From Methylococcaceae bacterium NSP1-1 (GTDB lineage Bacteria; Pseudomonadota; Gammaproteobacteria; Methylococcales; Methylomonadaceae), in assembly GCA_002256465.1 (NCBI GenBank), contig NQJG01000039.1:7699-17123 (forward strand): 9,425 bases of DNA, written 5' to 3'. A program made the translations under genes and the position numbers. Below, piece by piece: positions 1 to 7,726 of this stretch; positions within the stretch are counted from its first letter, which is position 1, and the number at the start of each line of letters is the position of its first letter. The notes below the pieces were generated by a model. The model was not told the origin of the DNA and ran no database searches. It saw only the letters and a list, made by a program, of their open reading frames with translations.

Positions 1-681
1 AATCTGGCTGCGGGAATAAATGTCGGTGCGATAGACGGTTTGCCCTTGAGTGTTTTTAATGCGGTACATATATGGCAGGCTCTTGAAGGTTTCAAAATCC
101 TCCGCTGGTCCGCCTTCCCAAATGCCGTCAGCCAGGCGGGAAAGGGCGACTACGGGCTGCGCCGGGTCAACCCCGGTGCCGTCGTCGGCAATATAGCCGT
201 TAGCCGGATTCCCGAAAACCACTTCCACCTATTGCGCGTTGGGAGCCCAAACGGCAAAATGCAGGCCCGGTTTGGCGCTTCCCGAGGCGAAGTGTTTGTT
301 GGCTCCCAGACGGCGACCATAAGTGAAGCAGTAGCGTTCTACCTGTGGCTCAGCCTCACTGCCACTGAGCCGAAACTGGCGATGACGTTCAGCGGAGTTG
401 ACATCTTGTACTTCGGTCGGAATGCCCCAGAAATTAGCACCCTGCGGCCCATCGAGAATCACGCCCCACTTGAACATCTTGCCTTGATCGACAAGATCAA
501 GTGTAACCGAGGCTATAAATATCGGGCATCCGTTTGCACCTAATTGCTCCTGCATCGGAACCTCTGTCCAGATATCTGAATATCGGCCACTATCATCCCA
601 ACTACCGCGTAAGCGAGCGTTGCGAAAAATAGCTCTCCTTAAGCCGGTTATAAATTGAAACTCTACATTTTGTATATTCAT
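1..681 (-). pseudogene. GH13 alpha-amylase/branching-enzyme-like gene, 5' part, interrupted by in-frame TAG; runs off the window
   Basis: The 5' part of a gene for a GH13 (alpha-amylase superfamily) protein, probably a 1,4-alpha-glucan branching-type enzyme of glycogen metabolism in the cytoplasm. Codons 1-150 read openly from ATG at 681. Residues about 22-90 (GSWDDSGRYSDIW, then FKWGVILDGPQGANFWG) resemble a starch-binding beta-sandwich. Residues 139-150 (GLHFAVWAPNAQ) are the classic start of a CBM48 N-terminal module. Codon 151 is TAG (229-231). The same frame then stays open for 77 codons to the window edge and reads VEVVFGN, ALSRLADGIWEGG, SLPYMYRIKNTQGQTVYRTD, IYSRSQ, which is the expected continuation of the module. 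One C-to-T change of a CAG would explain the stop. AAAGAGAG lies 8-15 bases upstream of the ATG as ribosome site. The catalytic barrel lies outside the window. Broken gene, sequencing error and readthrough cannot be told apart here. The exact GH13 subfamily is uncertain. Confidence 0.6.
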
Positions 682-764
682 GATGTTTTCTCTCTTTCAA
701 GTTCGTCGCCGACGCAAATTGCTACGGTTTTGCCGGAATCGTTCTCGCTCGTAAAATTTAACCA

Positions 765-2468
765 TTACAAACGATAAAGCGGTTCCAGGCTTTTATCCTC
801 AGTAGCTACAATTTTTTCTCTGGCTTTGTTTTCAGTAAACGCCTGAAAAAGTTTTTTGCCCTGCCACTCACTTATTTCCTTGCCATATAAAGCGTGATTC
901 AAATGCAGAATTTCGCCTCTTAAGCGGGCATCACAAAACCCCGCAAGTGCCCCCAGATTCGAGACATTAAACTTTTGTCGCCCCCATTCAAGCAAGGCGT
1001 CTTTAGCTGCTGTCGCATTGTTTTTAATACACGCCTTTTTTAAATTCTTAATACAGTCTTTTAAACTTATTTCTGAGTCATTAATTTCAATAATGGGCTT
1101 TTTTGCTGTCCGTTTGGTCAAGAAAAAAATCACGGTAACTAACCAGCCAACTGCTAAAAATACAGAAATCCATAACCAGATATTCGTTTGTTGCCGGCTT
1201 TTAATAACAGGAGCAGTTTCAATTTTCTGTGGTGTTGTTGAAGAAACCGGTGGAGCAATAACTGCAGGCTGAGTCCCGGCAACAGCAACTGCTGTAAGCG
1301 TTGTTTCCGGAATTTTCGCTATTTCCATTTTTTGGCTTTTGGTATTGAACCAGGGAATTTCTATGGCGGGTAATGTGTAATTGCCTTCTCTGAAAGCCAG
1401 CAGTCCATCGGCTTTTTTCTGTTCCTTCAATACGGGTTGGTCAGGATAAGCTTTTAACTGATCATTGGTATGAGTGGTATTCAATTCGGGCAGTTGACCG
1501 ACAGTTGTGCCGTTTGCCACTAGAGTCAAGGTTCTGGTCAAAGGTTCTCCAACTTTCATTTGCTGAATATCGTCTGACCATTCCTGTTTTAAAACCAGTT
1601 GTTCTGCCGATAACCAATGTTTTCCATTAAAAGATACAGGAGCAGGTTTTACATCCAGCGTTATCGCTTTGGATTCGACTCGTTTGGTTTTGGTCATCTG
1701 GGAATTAAAAAACCCATTAAAACTGGGACGGTTATTCGTCACTACCTCAGCTGTTAATACCAGCGGCTTAATCGTTAATTTGCCGCTTTTTTGCGGGAAA
1801 ATGGCATATTTTCGTTCAGTCACCGAATAATTCACCCCGTTAACCTGCGTATTATAAGAACTATCTTCACCTAATCTTTCAATCACCGCATCTGCCAGTT
1901 CAGGCTCATTCAATCTGGCTTGAGAAATATCGACTTTTGTATATAACCGCATGGTATAGAAAACCTGGGATTGTATATAAGGGTTTCTCGGCGTTGCCTC
2001 AACCTCTAAAAACAAATCTTCATCGGAATTGACAGCTTTTTTTTGTGTGCCCTCAGTAACCAGAATGGTAGAAGACTGGCTGGCATCATTACCAAAATTC
2101 ACCGATGGAATAACTAGGCTACCCGCCTGTTTTGCCATCACATTGAGCGTCCATTCAATAGTCTTGCTGGATTTGCCATTAATCCACGATGAACTGCTGC
2201 TGCTATTTTGACTGAGTATGGTGAAATCCTGTTCCAACGGAGTGAAATCCGGGTCATCGTCAGGTGACTCAGTCGTGGTAAAGATGATTTGGAATGATTC
2301 ATCAAGACTGACCGGATTACGATCTACGGAAACAGTAATGTCTGCTGCGAATGTATTTTGGGGGGCCAAAATCGATAAGAACAGCAGAAAAAACACTAAA
2401 GAAGTGAAAAATCGCATCTCTACTTCAGGTTTAAGTAATTGTTTTATAGTGTTCATAGTTCTAATCAT
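765..2468 (-). CDS. batD: BatD-family exported/membrane-anchored protein
   Basis: BatD-type protein, typically encoded with MoxR ATPase, DUF58 and VWA-domain (BatA/BatB) proteins and linked to envelope stress or aerotolerance; its molecular role is poorly known. The 567-residue frame has a signal peptide at about 18-41 (MRFFTSLVFFLLFLSILAP, cut near TFA-AD). A BatD region follows at about 43-395: DITVSVDRNPVSLDESF, PDFTPLEQDFTIL, a run of six serines at 89-94, NGKSSKTIEWTLNV, SGKLTIKPL and TLPAIEIPWFN. One membrane helix lies at about 430-451 (WLWISVFLAVGWLVTVIFFL), then a basic stop-transfer KRTAKK and a cytoplasmic tail to 567. This is mostly periplasmic with one C-terminal anchor, as in the family. 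Start choice is uncertain: ATG at 2468 gives a 17-residue extension, while ATG at 2417 (with GAAG five bases upstream) begins directly at the signal peptide and is perhaps more likely. It starts 23 bases (or 74) after recC. No bat partner gene is in the window. A short conserved stretch before TLPAIEIPWFN seems missing. Confidence 0.8.
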   Translation of the reverse strand: MIRTMNTIKQLLKPEVEMRFFTSLVFFLLFLSILAPQNTFAADITVSVDRNPVSLDESFQIIFTTTESPDDDPDFTPLEQDFTILSQNSSSSSSWINGKSSKTIEWTLNVMAKQAGSLVIPSVNFGNDASQSSTILVTEGTQKKAVNSDEDLFLEVEATPRNPYIQSQVFYTMRLYTKVDISQARLNEPELADAVIERLGEDSSYNTQVNGVNYSVTERKYAIFPQKSGKLTIKPLVLTAEVVTNNRPSFNGFFNSQMTKTKRVESKAITLDVKPAPVSFNGKHWLSAEQLVLKQEWSDDIQQMKVGEPLTRTLTLVANGTTVGQLPELNTTHTNDQLKAYPDQPVLKEQKKADGLLAFREGNYTLPAIEIPWFNTKSQKMEIAKIPETTLTAVAVAGTQPAVIAPPVSSTTPQKIETAPVIKSRQQTNIWLWISVFLAVGWLVTVIFFLTKRTAKKPIIEINDSEISLKDCIKNLKKACIKNNATAAKDALLEWGRQKFNVSNLGALAGFCDARLRGEILHLNHALYGKEISEWQGKKLFQAFTENKAREKIVATEDKSLEPLYRL

Positions 2469-2491
2469 TAATTATTATTTTTCATGTAGTT

Positions 2492-5400
2492 TTACAATTG
2501 ATGCGTAGCATTCCAAAGTGGTTGCAACAAAATCTGGCATTGTTGCTCAAAAGTTTCATCCAGTATCTGCGCAAGATCCGTTACATTGTGATAAAGCCGT
2601 TTGAGTTCAGGTTCATAGGGTTGCTGAACAGCTCTGGATAGCTGTTCTTTTGCAACATCCAGCGCTGATTTACTGGCCCGATTGCCATTTTCCAATTTAT
2701 AGGTATGTTTAACATAAGTTAAAGCTGCCTCCACAAAAAACGCATTGGGGGCGTTGTTGCCCGAGCGGTAAATGTCCAGGAATGCTGACAATAGATTGGG
2801 CTCCTTAAGATCGGCATAGCGATAAAACAAGCTGCCATTTTTATATCGATTTGTTAGTTTTCCGATTAGGCGATAGTTTTCAATTTTTATATCGACAGGC
2901 AAATCTTCTAAAGGTTCGCCCAGATTTTTAGCCTTGATACGTCCGACAAACTCATTTATCACTTCTTGTTGCCGATCAAACTCGAGTTCTCCCAATACGC
3001 CAGATAGCCATCTTCCCTGTGCCTGCAATTTTTTTACCGATACCGTTGTACCGTTTAAGGCTTTCTGTATCCATTCATGATATAAGGAGTATCCCTCCAT
3101 TTTATCTATGGCAAACGGCTCACGCTCTTCGGCTTCCGCTTCAATGCCGTTAAAACGCACGTCCATTTGCCGCTGCATAAAATAGCGCTGCGGATGCCGG
3201 AAAAAGCTGAACAGTTCATTTAGCTCTATAACATTTTCGGCTTCCGCAGTTATTGTGCCTTGCCACCATAGAGCAGACGCAGGTTTAGGTGCAGATAATG
3301 CTCTGGCTGTTTCGCAGTCGGCCTCTGAAAAACTGAATAAATCCGGGGTGCCGTTAAAATAACGCGGACTAAAAGGTTGCAAGGGGTGCCAGGTAATCAA
3401 ATCCGAAAGCTGGTAACTCTCCTCCAAAACCTCCAGTAATTCACTGATGACCACCGAAGGCGGTATAGTCTCATTGTGGCTGATCGATTGTCCGATATAG
3501 GTAATAATCAACTTTTGCCTGGTGGACAAAAGGATCTCCAGAAATTGATAACGGTCATCTGCACGCCGTGAGCGGTCTCCTTTACGAAAGTTACGGGTTA
3601 GCAAGTCAAAGGTCGGATTGCGATCAATTTTTGGGAATTCACCCTCATTCATTCCCAGCAAGGCAATCACCTTGAAGGGGATGGAACGCATCGGCAGCAT
3701 GGAGCAAAAAGTCAGCTGTCCACGCAAAAAACCATTGGCTGATTTGCGTTCAGCAACCCTATCTTCAAGCCAGCTTATAATGACTTGCAACTCTACAGTA
3801 TCATTATGTACGTCGGCAAGATCAGCGGATAATTCCGTCAATAGTTCGTTGAGTTGCTGACGTTCAACCGGGTCTGCTTCAGCCAATAATTGATCGGCGT
3901 AATAATAGAGCTGGGTACCCCATGTTTTCAGTGTTTTCTGCTGTTTTAATTCTGCGCCGGCTTTGAACAATAACTGCATAAACTCGCACAATCCGCCTAA
4001 CGCCAGTGCTGATGAACCTTCAATATCAATATAAGGTAATACATCGCCAATAAAATCAGCATCATTGCCTACCGCATAACCCATCAGCAATCTATCCAGT
4101 GAGGCTTGCCAAGTGTTTTCGTTAAGTTCAGGCAGTCCGAGTTCCCGCTTGTGTTTTGCCGACTTACCCCAGCGTACATGTGTATCCTTTAGCCAGTATT
4201 TAATCAATTCCAGATCAGTTTCGGACAGATCAAAACCTGGATATACCACGGGTTGTTCCAGTAGATCCAAGACGCTTTGCCAGCCAAAACGGCTTTGACT
4301 TAAGTTTAAAAAACGGATAAAAGCATCCAGCGCGTTGTTACTCAAACGCAAGCTGCGGTCAGCAATTGCATGTTGAATATCGCTGAATCCCGCTGAAATA
4401 AACGGCTCGTATACCTGAATATCGGGAGCCATTACCACAATATCGCGCAATTCGAGTGCAGGGTCATTTTCCAGTGTGTATAACAGCTGATTTTTTAATA
4501 CCTCCACCTCGCGCATTCGGGAATGACAAGCGTGGATACTGATAGAGTCATCTTTTTGTAGCGATCCGATTAATGACATCTCGCCAGGCCCATTGAGCCG
4601 GTTGTTTAAAATATCGTTTTGTAACTGATGCAGATTATCGCTTGCTTCGCTCAACTCAAAGCTTTCCGGTTCAAAATCAAACTGCACATGCTCCAGCAGC
4701 ATTTCCTGAAATTCCCGCCCTTGCTGGCCTAACGTTGACAGCAGCGGATGTCCGGTAAAGCTTCCGTCATTCGTCCGTTGCCGTTTGCTTGCCAGATCAG
4801 CCCAGAATGTTTGTGCCGGATTGAGTAAAAAAAGATGCAGTTGACAATGTTTCGATAAGCCTTCCAGGTAGCTCAAAAATAACGGTGGCATCGTATTAAT
4901 TCCGAAAACCGAAATTCGTTCCGGCAAAGATTGACTAAATGCGCCTTCCTTTGCTGCATTAAACTTGGCTATCACATCCAGCCATAATGAGCCTCTGTGT
5001 TTATTGCCAGTCTGTGCAGTTATTTGCAGCCAGAGCGCTTTTTGCCAGGTTTCGGTTGCCGTATGATAAAGCATGTCGCCTTTTTGCCAGGCTGTCAGCA
5101 TATCGGGCCGCATTATCTGGTACTGATCAAAAATCTGCGCCAGTTGCCGGGCTAACTGATAGCGCTTTAAAGAACTGTTTTCGCCGGATAAATACTGCTT
5201 TAACGGTAAAAAATCGTTACTGTCCAACCGGCGTAATAATGCCTCGATCCGCCAAAGCATCAGGTTACGATCAAACGTCGCATCGTTTAAGCTGCTATCT
5301 ATTTTTTGTGCCAGGGAACTGAAAAATTTGTCGGGGAATAAAAACTGATAATTTCCCCAGACTTTAAAGTGACTGGCTAACTGCTGCGATAACCAACGTT

Positions 5401-5527
5401 CCATCCCTTGACTTTGAATCAGAAAAATTTCTTTTTCAAAAGGCGATGCCAGTGGTGCATTTTCAATGACGGCGGTCAGGTGAGCGACTAGATTCTCGGT
5501 TTTATTGGAACTGTGCAGGATGAACAT
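2492..5527 (-). CDS. recC: Exodeoxyribonuclease V gamma subunit RecC
   Basis: RecC subunit of the cytoplasmic RecBCD helicase-nuclease, which processes double-strand DNA ends, recognises Chi and loads RecA. The 1011 residues fit the family though somewhat shorter than the E. coli protein (about 1120). The N-terminus MFILHSSNKTENLVAHL and the segment IQSQGMERWLSQQLA (about 38-52) are typical of the inactive helicase-like domain 1. Near residues 330-360 IHACHSRMREVEVLKNQLL is the characteristic motif after the first domain. GFLRGQLTFCSMLPMRSIPF and KVIALLGMNEGEFP (about 597-635) form the highly conserved central block. From about 755 (ELNELFSFFRHPQRYFMQRQ) comes the C-terminal nuclease-like domain, which in RecC has lost catalysis and contacts RecD and DNA. 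The start is ATG at 5527; an in-frame TAA lies 18 bases upstream, so no earlier start exists. The ribosome site is weak. recB and recD are not adjacent: prsK precedes and batD follows. A 19-base dyad lies 24 bases upstream. Confidence 0.95.
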   Translation of the reverse strand: MFILHSSNKTENLVAHLTAVIENAPLASPFEKEIFLIQSQGMERWLSQQLASHFKVWGNYQFLFPDKFFSSLAQKIDSSLNDATFDRNLMLWRIEALLRRLDSNDFLPLKQYLSGENSSLKRYQLARQLAQIFDQYQIMRPDMLTAWQKGDMLYHTATETWQKALWLQITAQTGNKHRGSLWLDVIAKFNAAKEGAFSQSLPERISVFGINTMPPLFLSYLEGLSKHCQLHLFLLNPAQTFWADLASKRQRTNDGSFTGHPLLSTLGQQGREFQEMLLEHVQFDFEPESFELSEASDNLHQLQNDILNNRLNGPGEMSLIGSLQKDDSISIHACHSRMREVEVLKNQLLYTLENDPALELRDIVVMAPDIQVYEPFISAGFSDIQHAIADRSLRLSNNALDAFIRFLNLSQSRFGWQSVLDLLEQPVVYPGFDLSETDLELIKYWLKDTHVRWGKSAKHKRELGLPELNENTWQASLDRLLMGYAVGNDADFIGDVLPYIDIEGSSALALGGLCEFMQLLFKAGAELKQQKTLKTWGTQLYYYADQLLAEADPVERQQLNELLTELSADLADVHNDTVELQVIISWLEDRVAERKSANGFLRGQLTFCSMLPMRSIPFKVIALLGMNEGEFPKIDRNPTFDLLTRNFRKGDRSRRADDRYQFLEILLSTRQKLIITYIGQSISHNETIPPSVVISELLEVLEESYQLSDLITWHPLQPFSPRYFNGTPDLFSFSEADCETARALSAPKPASALWWQGTITAEAENVIELNELFSFFRHPQRYFMQRQMDVRFNGIEAEAEEREPFAIDKMEGYSLYHEWIQKALNGTTVSVKKLQAQGRWLSGVLGELEFDRQQEVINEFVGRIKAKNLGEPLEDLPVDIKIENYRLIGKLTNRYKNGSLFYRYADLKEPNLLSAFLDIYRSGNNAPNAFFVEAALTYVKHTYKLENGNRASKSALDVAKEQLSRAVQQPYEPELKRLYHNVTDLAQILDETFEQQCQILLQPLWNATHQL

Positions 5528-5550
5528 AGAATGTGTTAGAGTTTAAGAAT

Positions 5551-5569
5551 ACATTTCATCATGAAATGT
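5551..5569. promoter_or_regulatory. 19-base perfect dyad, candidate operator upstream of recC
   Basis: The plus strand reads ACATTTCAT-C-ATGAAATGT: two nine-base arms that are exact reverse complements around one central base. It lies in the 59-base gap between the end of prsK (5587) and the recC start (5527), 24 bases before the recC ATG. An odd-centred, AT-rich dyad of this size in a leader looks like a binding site for a dimeric regulator. As RNA it could form a seven- or eight-pair stem, but no run of U follows on the minus strand (TATTCTTAAA), so it makes a poor factor-independent terminator. No clear -35/-10 pair could be placed around it. The dyad is seen directly; the function is inferred. 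Confidence 0.4.
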
Positions 5570-5586
5570 TTATGGGTTAAAACAAC

Positions 5587-7659
5587 TCAGCCTTCTTGCT
5601 TTGCAAGTGGTAACTTGATGGTAAAAGTAGTCCCTACACCCAATTTACTTTCAACATCACAAGACCCGGATTGCTTTACTATGTAATCGTGTGCCTCATA
5701 GACACCAATCCCCATGCCAGCATTGCCTTTTGTGGTATCGAACGGTTTAAATAAACGTTCGGCGATAAATTTATTATCCATGCCGGAACCATTATCAATC
5801 ACTTTAATAATCGCTTGATTTTCATTCTTGCTTAATTCCAGACTAACAATGCCATTTTCAGCAGTGGCCTCCTGTGCATTTTGCACCAGATGACCAAGAA
5901 TAGCCGTTATTTTTTCCTTTTCCCCTAAAACTTCAATTTTGTCCTGGTTTGATGTCAATTGCAGGGCGGGTTTATTTCCCGCTTGCTGTATCGCAACATC
6001 CTTGATAACTTCGGCAAGGTTAACAATGATCTTGTTATCGGTTTTTACCTGTCCCTTTTTCAATTGGTTCAGGAGATGCTCTATCTTATAGACCACATTT
6101 TTCAGGGTTTCGATAGAATCATCGATAAATTCCGGATTGTATTTGTGTTTTTCTGCATTCTTTACAATAAGAGAGATTTGCGCTACCAAATTTTTTAGAT
6201 CATGAACAAGATAGGCCGAAAGCCGATTATAGGCTTCAAACTGGCGTGACCTGGACAAGGCATCGCTGGCATGACTAAGTGCCAGTGCATTAGTCAATTG
6301 CATGCCGACTGTTTTCAATAAATCGTGATCTTCCCAAATGAGTTGCCTGTGTACTTTGGCTTTTGTTAATGCTACAAAGGCCACTAAGTCATTTTGACGG
6401 AACAGGGGGATTATCAAGGAAATATTGTTCTGTTCGGCTTGCCACTGTGATAAATCAACTTCATTATAAGCTTTAGGGTAATTTGAAAATTCAACAAAAT
6501 CGATAATCCATTGCTTTTTTAACATAAACTGTATTAAAGATTGATCTGCTTTGACCAATTGCGGCGGATAAAATCCCAGGTTACTTTCTTCGGCCAAATA
6601 AAAATCCCCCTGTTCATTCTTTAGCCATAAGCCACCACCTGAGCTGTCGGCCAGATCCGACAGGGTTTTGATGATAAAACCCGACAATTCGTTAATCGAG
6701 TCTAACTGTGCAATTGTTTTGCTTAACTTAATCCACTCATCCCTGTAATCATAACGGTAGTGAAAAAAATGTTTGTTAAAATATACTTTGGCTATTGCTC
6801 TGGCTTTACCTGAAACAAACAAAATTAACAGTAACAATACGGCTAAAAAAATGAAGATTATCTGTGCAATCCCTCCCCAATTACCACCGTAATCCCTGAT
6901 ATAAAAACCGGCCAGTGACATTAATATGAGGTACAGCCCTGAACCCAATAACACAGTAGTATGAAACACCACTTTTCTTGAGGCGGTAATTCTAATGGCA
7001 TTGTTTATTTGTAGGCGCAGAATAGAAATAGCCAACAAAGGCACTATCAAAGCATTAATGAATCCTCGTGAATTCCACAGTAAGTAATCAAGTTTTACAA
7101 ACAATAGCGACTTGCTGTAAACAATAAAATCAATAGTAAATAACGCCCCCAGACCCAGACATAGAAATTTAACTGTCCAGTGTAAATCCAGAGTTGCATT
7201 ACGATAGAGTTGTTCTACTAGCATCAATCCAATGATGGCAAAAACAACATGAGCAAAAAGGCGCAGATCCTGTCCAAGAAACTGCTGGATTTGATAGCGT
7301 AAATCGCTGAAGACTTCCAGGGCCAATATAAACACCATTAACAGTGCCATGCCATTTGCAAGTCTGGATTTAAACAGTAATGAATAGTTATTGTTAAATT
7401 GTTGGCGCGAGATAAGGGTGCTTAATAAAAAGAACCAGGCAGTATCGCGTAACGTTTCCAAAGGCAGGATTTCTGAAGTGACTAATTCATCGTTGTAAAT
7501 TAAAAAAGCGGTATAGCCAGCCCAAGTCAAAGACATAACAACCGCTACAATCAAAGAAATCGCAACAGGATTCTTTTTAATTCCTATTAATGCCAGGGGG
7601 AGTAATAAAAAATAGGCTGCGGCGGCAGCTAAATAACTGTAATAGCTGTAGTTATCCAT
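5587..7659 (-). CDS. prsK: XrtA/PEP-CTERM system membrane histidine kinase PrsK
   Basis: Inner-membrane sensor histidine kinase of the PrsK family, which in exosortase (XrtA) genomes pairs with the sigma54-type response regulator PrsR and controls PEP-CTERM protein and exopolysaccharide genes. The 690 residues match the family length. Residues 1-283 contain about nine hydrophobic segments (for example 8-27, 32-55, 134-150, 161-181, 231-252, 262-283) that form the membrane sensor. Residues about 315-465 look like a cytoplasmic GAF domain. The H-box is SAYLVHDLKN with phospho-acceptor His486. The ATPase domain shows the N-box GHLVQNAQEAT (Asn594), the D-box IDNGSGM (622-627), the F-box FKPFDTTKG and the G-box GMGIGVYEAHD (648-658), so the catalytic residues look intact. 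The start is ATG at 7659; no other start codon was found in frame in the 67-base gap. The gene follows the TPR gene, as expected of a prs locus, but no prsR lies downstream. The stop is TGA. Confidence 0.9.
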   Translation of the reverse strand: MDNYSYYSYLAAAAAYFLLLPLALIGIKKNPVAISLIVAVVMSLTWAGYTAFLIYNDELVTSEILPLETLRDTAWFFLLSTLISRQQFNNNYSLLFKSRLANGMALLMVFILALEVFSDLRYQIQQFLGQDLRLFAHVVFAIIGLMLVEQLYRNATLDLHWTVKFLCLGLGALFTIDFIVYSKSLLFVKLDYLLWNSRGFINALIVPLLAISILRLQINNAIRITASRKVVFHTTVLLGSGLYLILMSLAGFYIRDYGGNWGGIAQIIFIFLAVLLLLILFVSGKARAIAKVYFNKHFFHYRYDYRDEWIKLSKTIAQLDSINELSGFIIKTLSDLADSSGGGLWLKNEQGDFYLAEESNLGFYPPQLVKADQSLIQFMLKKQWIIDFVEFSNYPKAYNEVDLSQWQAEQNNISLIIPLFRQNDLVAFVALTKAKVHRQLIWEDHDLLKTVGMQLTNALALSHASDALSRSRQFEAYNRLSAYLVHDLKNLVAQISLIVKNAEKHKYNPEFIDDSIETLKNVVYKIEHLLNQLKKGQVKTDNKIIVNLAEVIKDVAIQQAGNKPALQLTSNQDKIEVLGEKEKITAILGHLVQNAQEATAENGIVSLELSKNENQAIIKVIDNGSGMDNKFIAERLFKPFDTTKGNAGMGIGVYEAHDYIVKQSGSCDVESKLGVGTTFTIKLPLAKQEG

Positions 7660-7701
7660 GAAACTTATGTCAGATAAAATTGTTATATTAGCATGTATAT
7701 G

Positions 7702-7711
7702 TTGCCCCCTT
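7702..7711 (-). promoter_or_regulatory. Strong purine-rich ribosome site not placed for prsK, in the prsK leader
   Basis: In the gap between the TPR gene and prsK the minus strand reads AAAGGGGGCA, a strong Shine-Dalgarno-like run, but about 40 bases before the prsK ATG. An ATG ten bases on, at about 7692, opens only a three-codon frame (Met-Leu-Ile-stop) that is out of frame with prsK. The prsK ATG itself has only a weak ATAAG nearby. This could be a tiny leader peptide that tunes prsK translation, or chance. Function is not shown by sequence. Confidence 0.3.
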
Positions 7712-7726
7712 TCTAACTCAGAATAG

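Noticed and set aside
40..543. Plus-strand frame of 167 codons
   Set aside because: It lies opposite the GH13 frame, whose translation shows clear family motifs on the minus strand; this one shows no recognisable motif.
682..764. Terminator or promoter between batD and the GH13 gene
   Set aside because: Only a short CGTCG-G-CGACG palindrome and no T-tract were seen; TTGTAA and TAAATT are poorly spaced for a sigma70 promoter.
1018..1272. Plus-strand 84-codon frame opposite batD
   Set aside because: It is antisense to the BatD membrane helix region; its hydrophobic look comes from that composition.
5551..5569. The dyad as a factor-independent terminator of prsK
   Set aside because: The stem is AT-rich with a very short loop and is not followed by a T-run on the transcribed side.
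7660..7726. Possible sigma54 promoter (GG...GC) before prsK
   Set aside because: The GGGGGC and the following ATGC place GG and GC 12 bases apart rather than the required 10, and no TGGCAC/TTGC elements are present.
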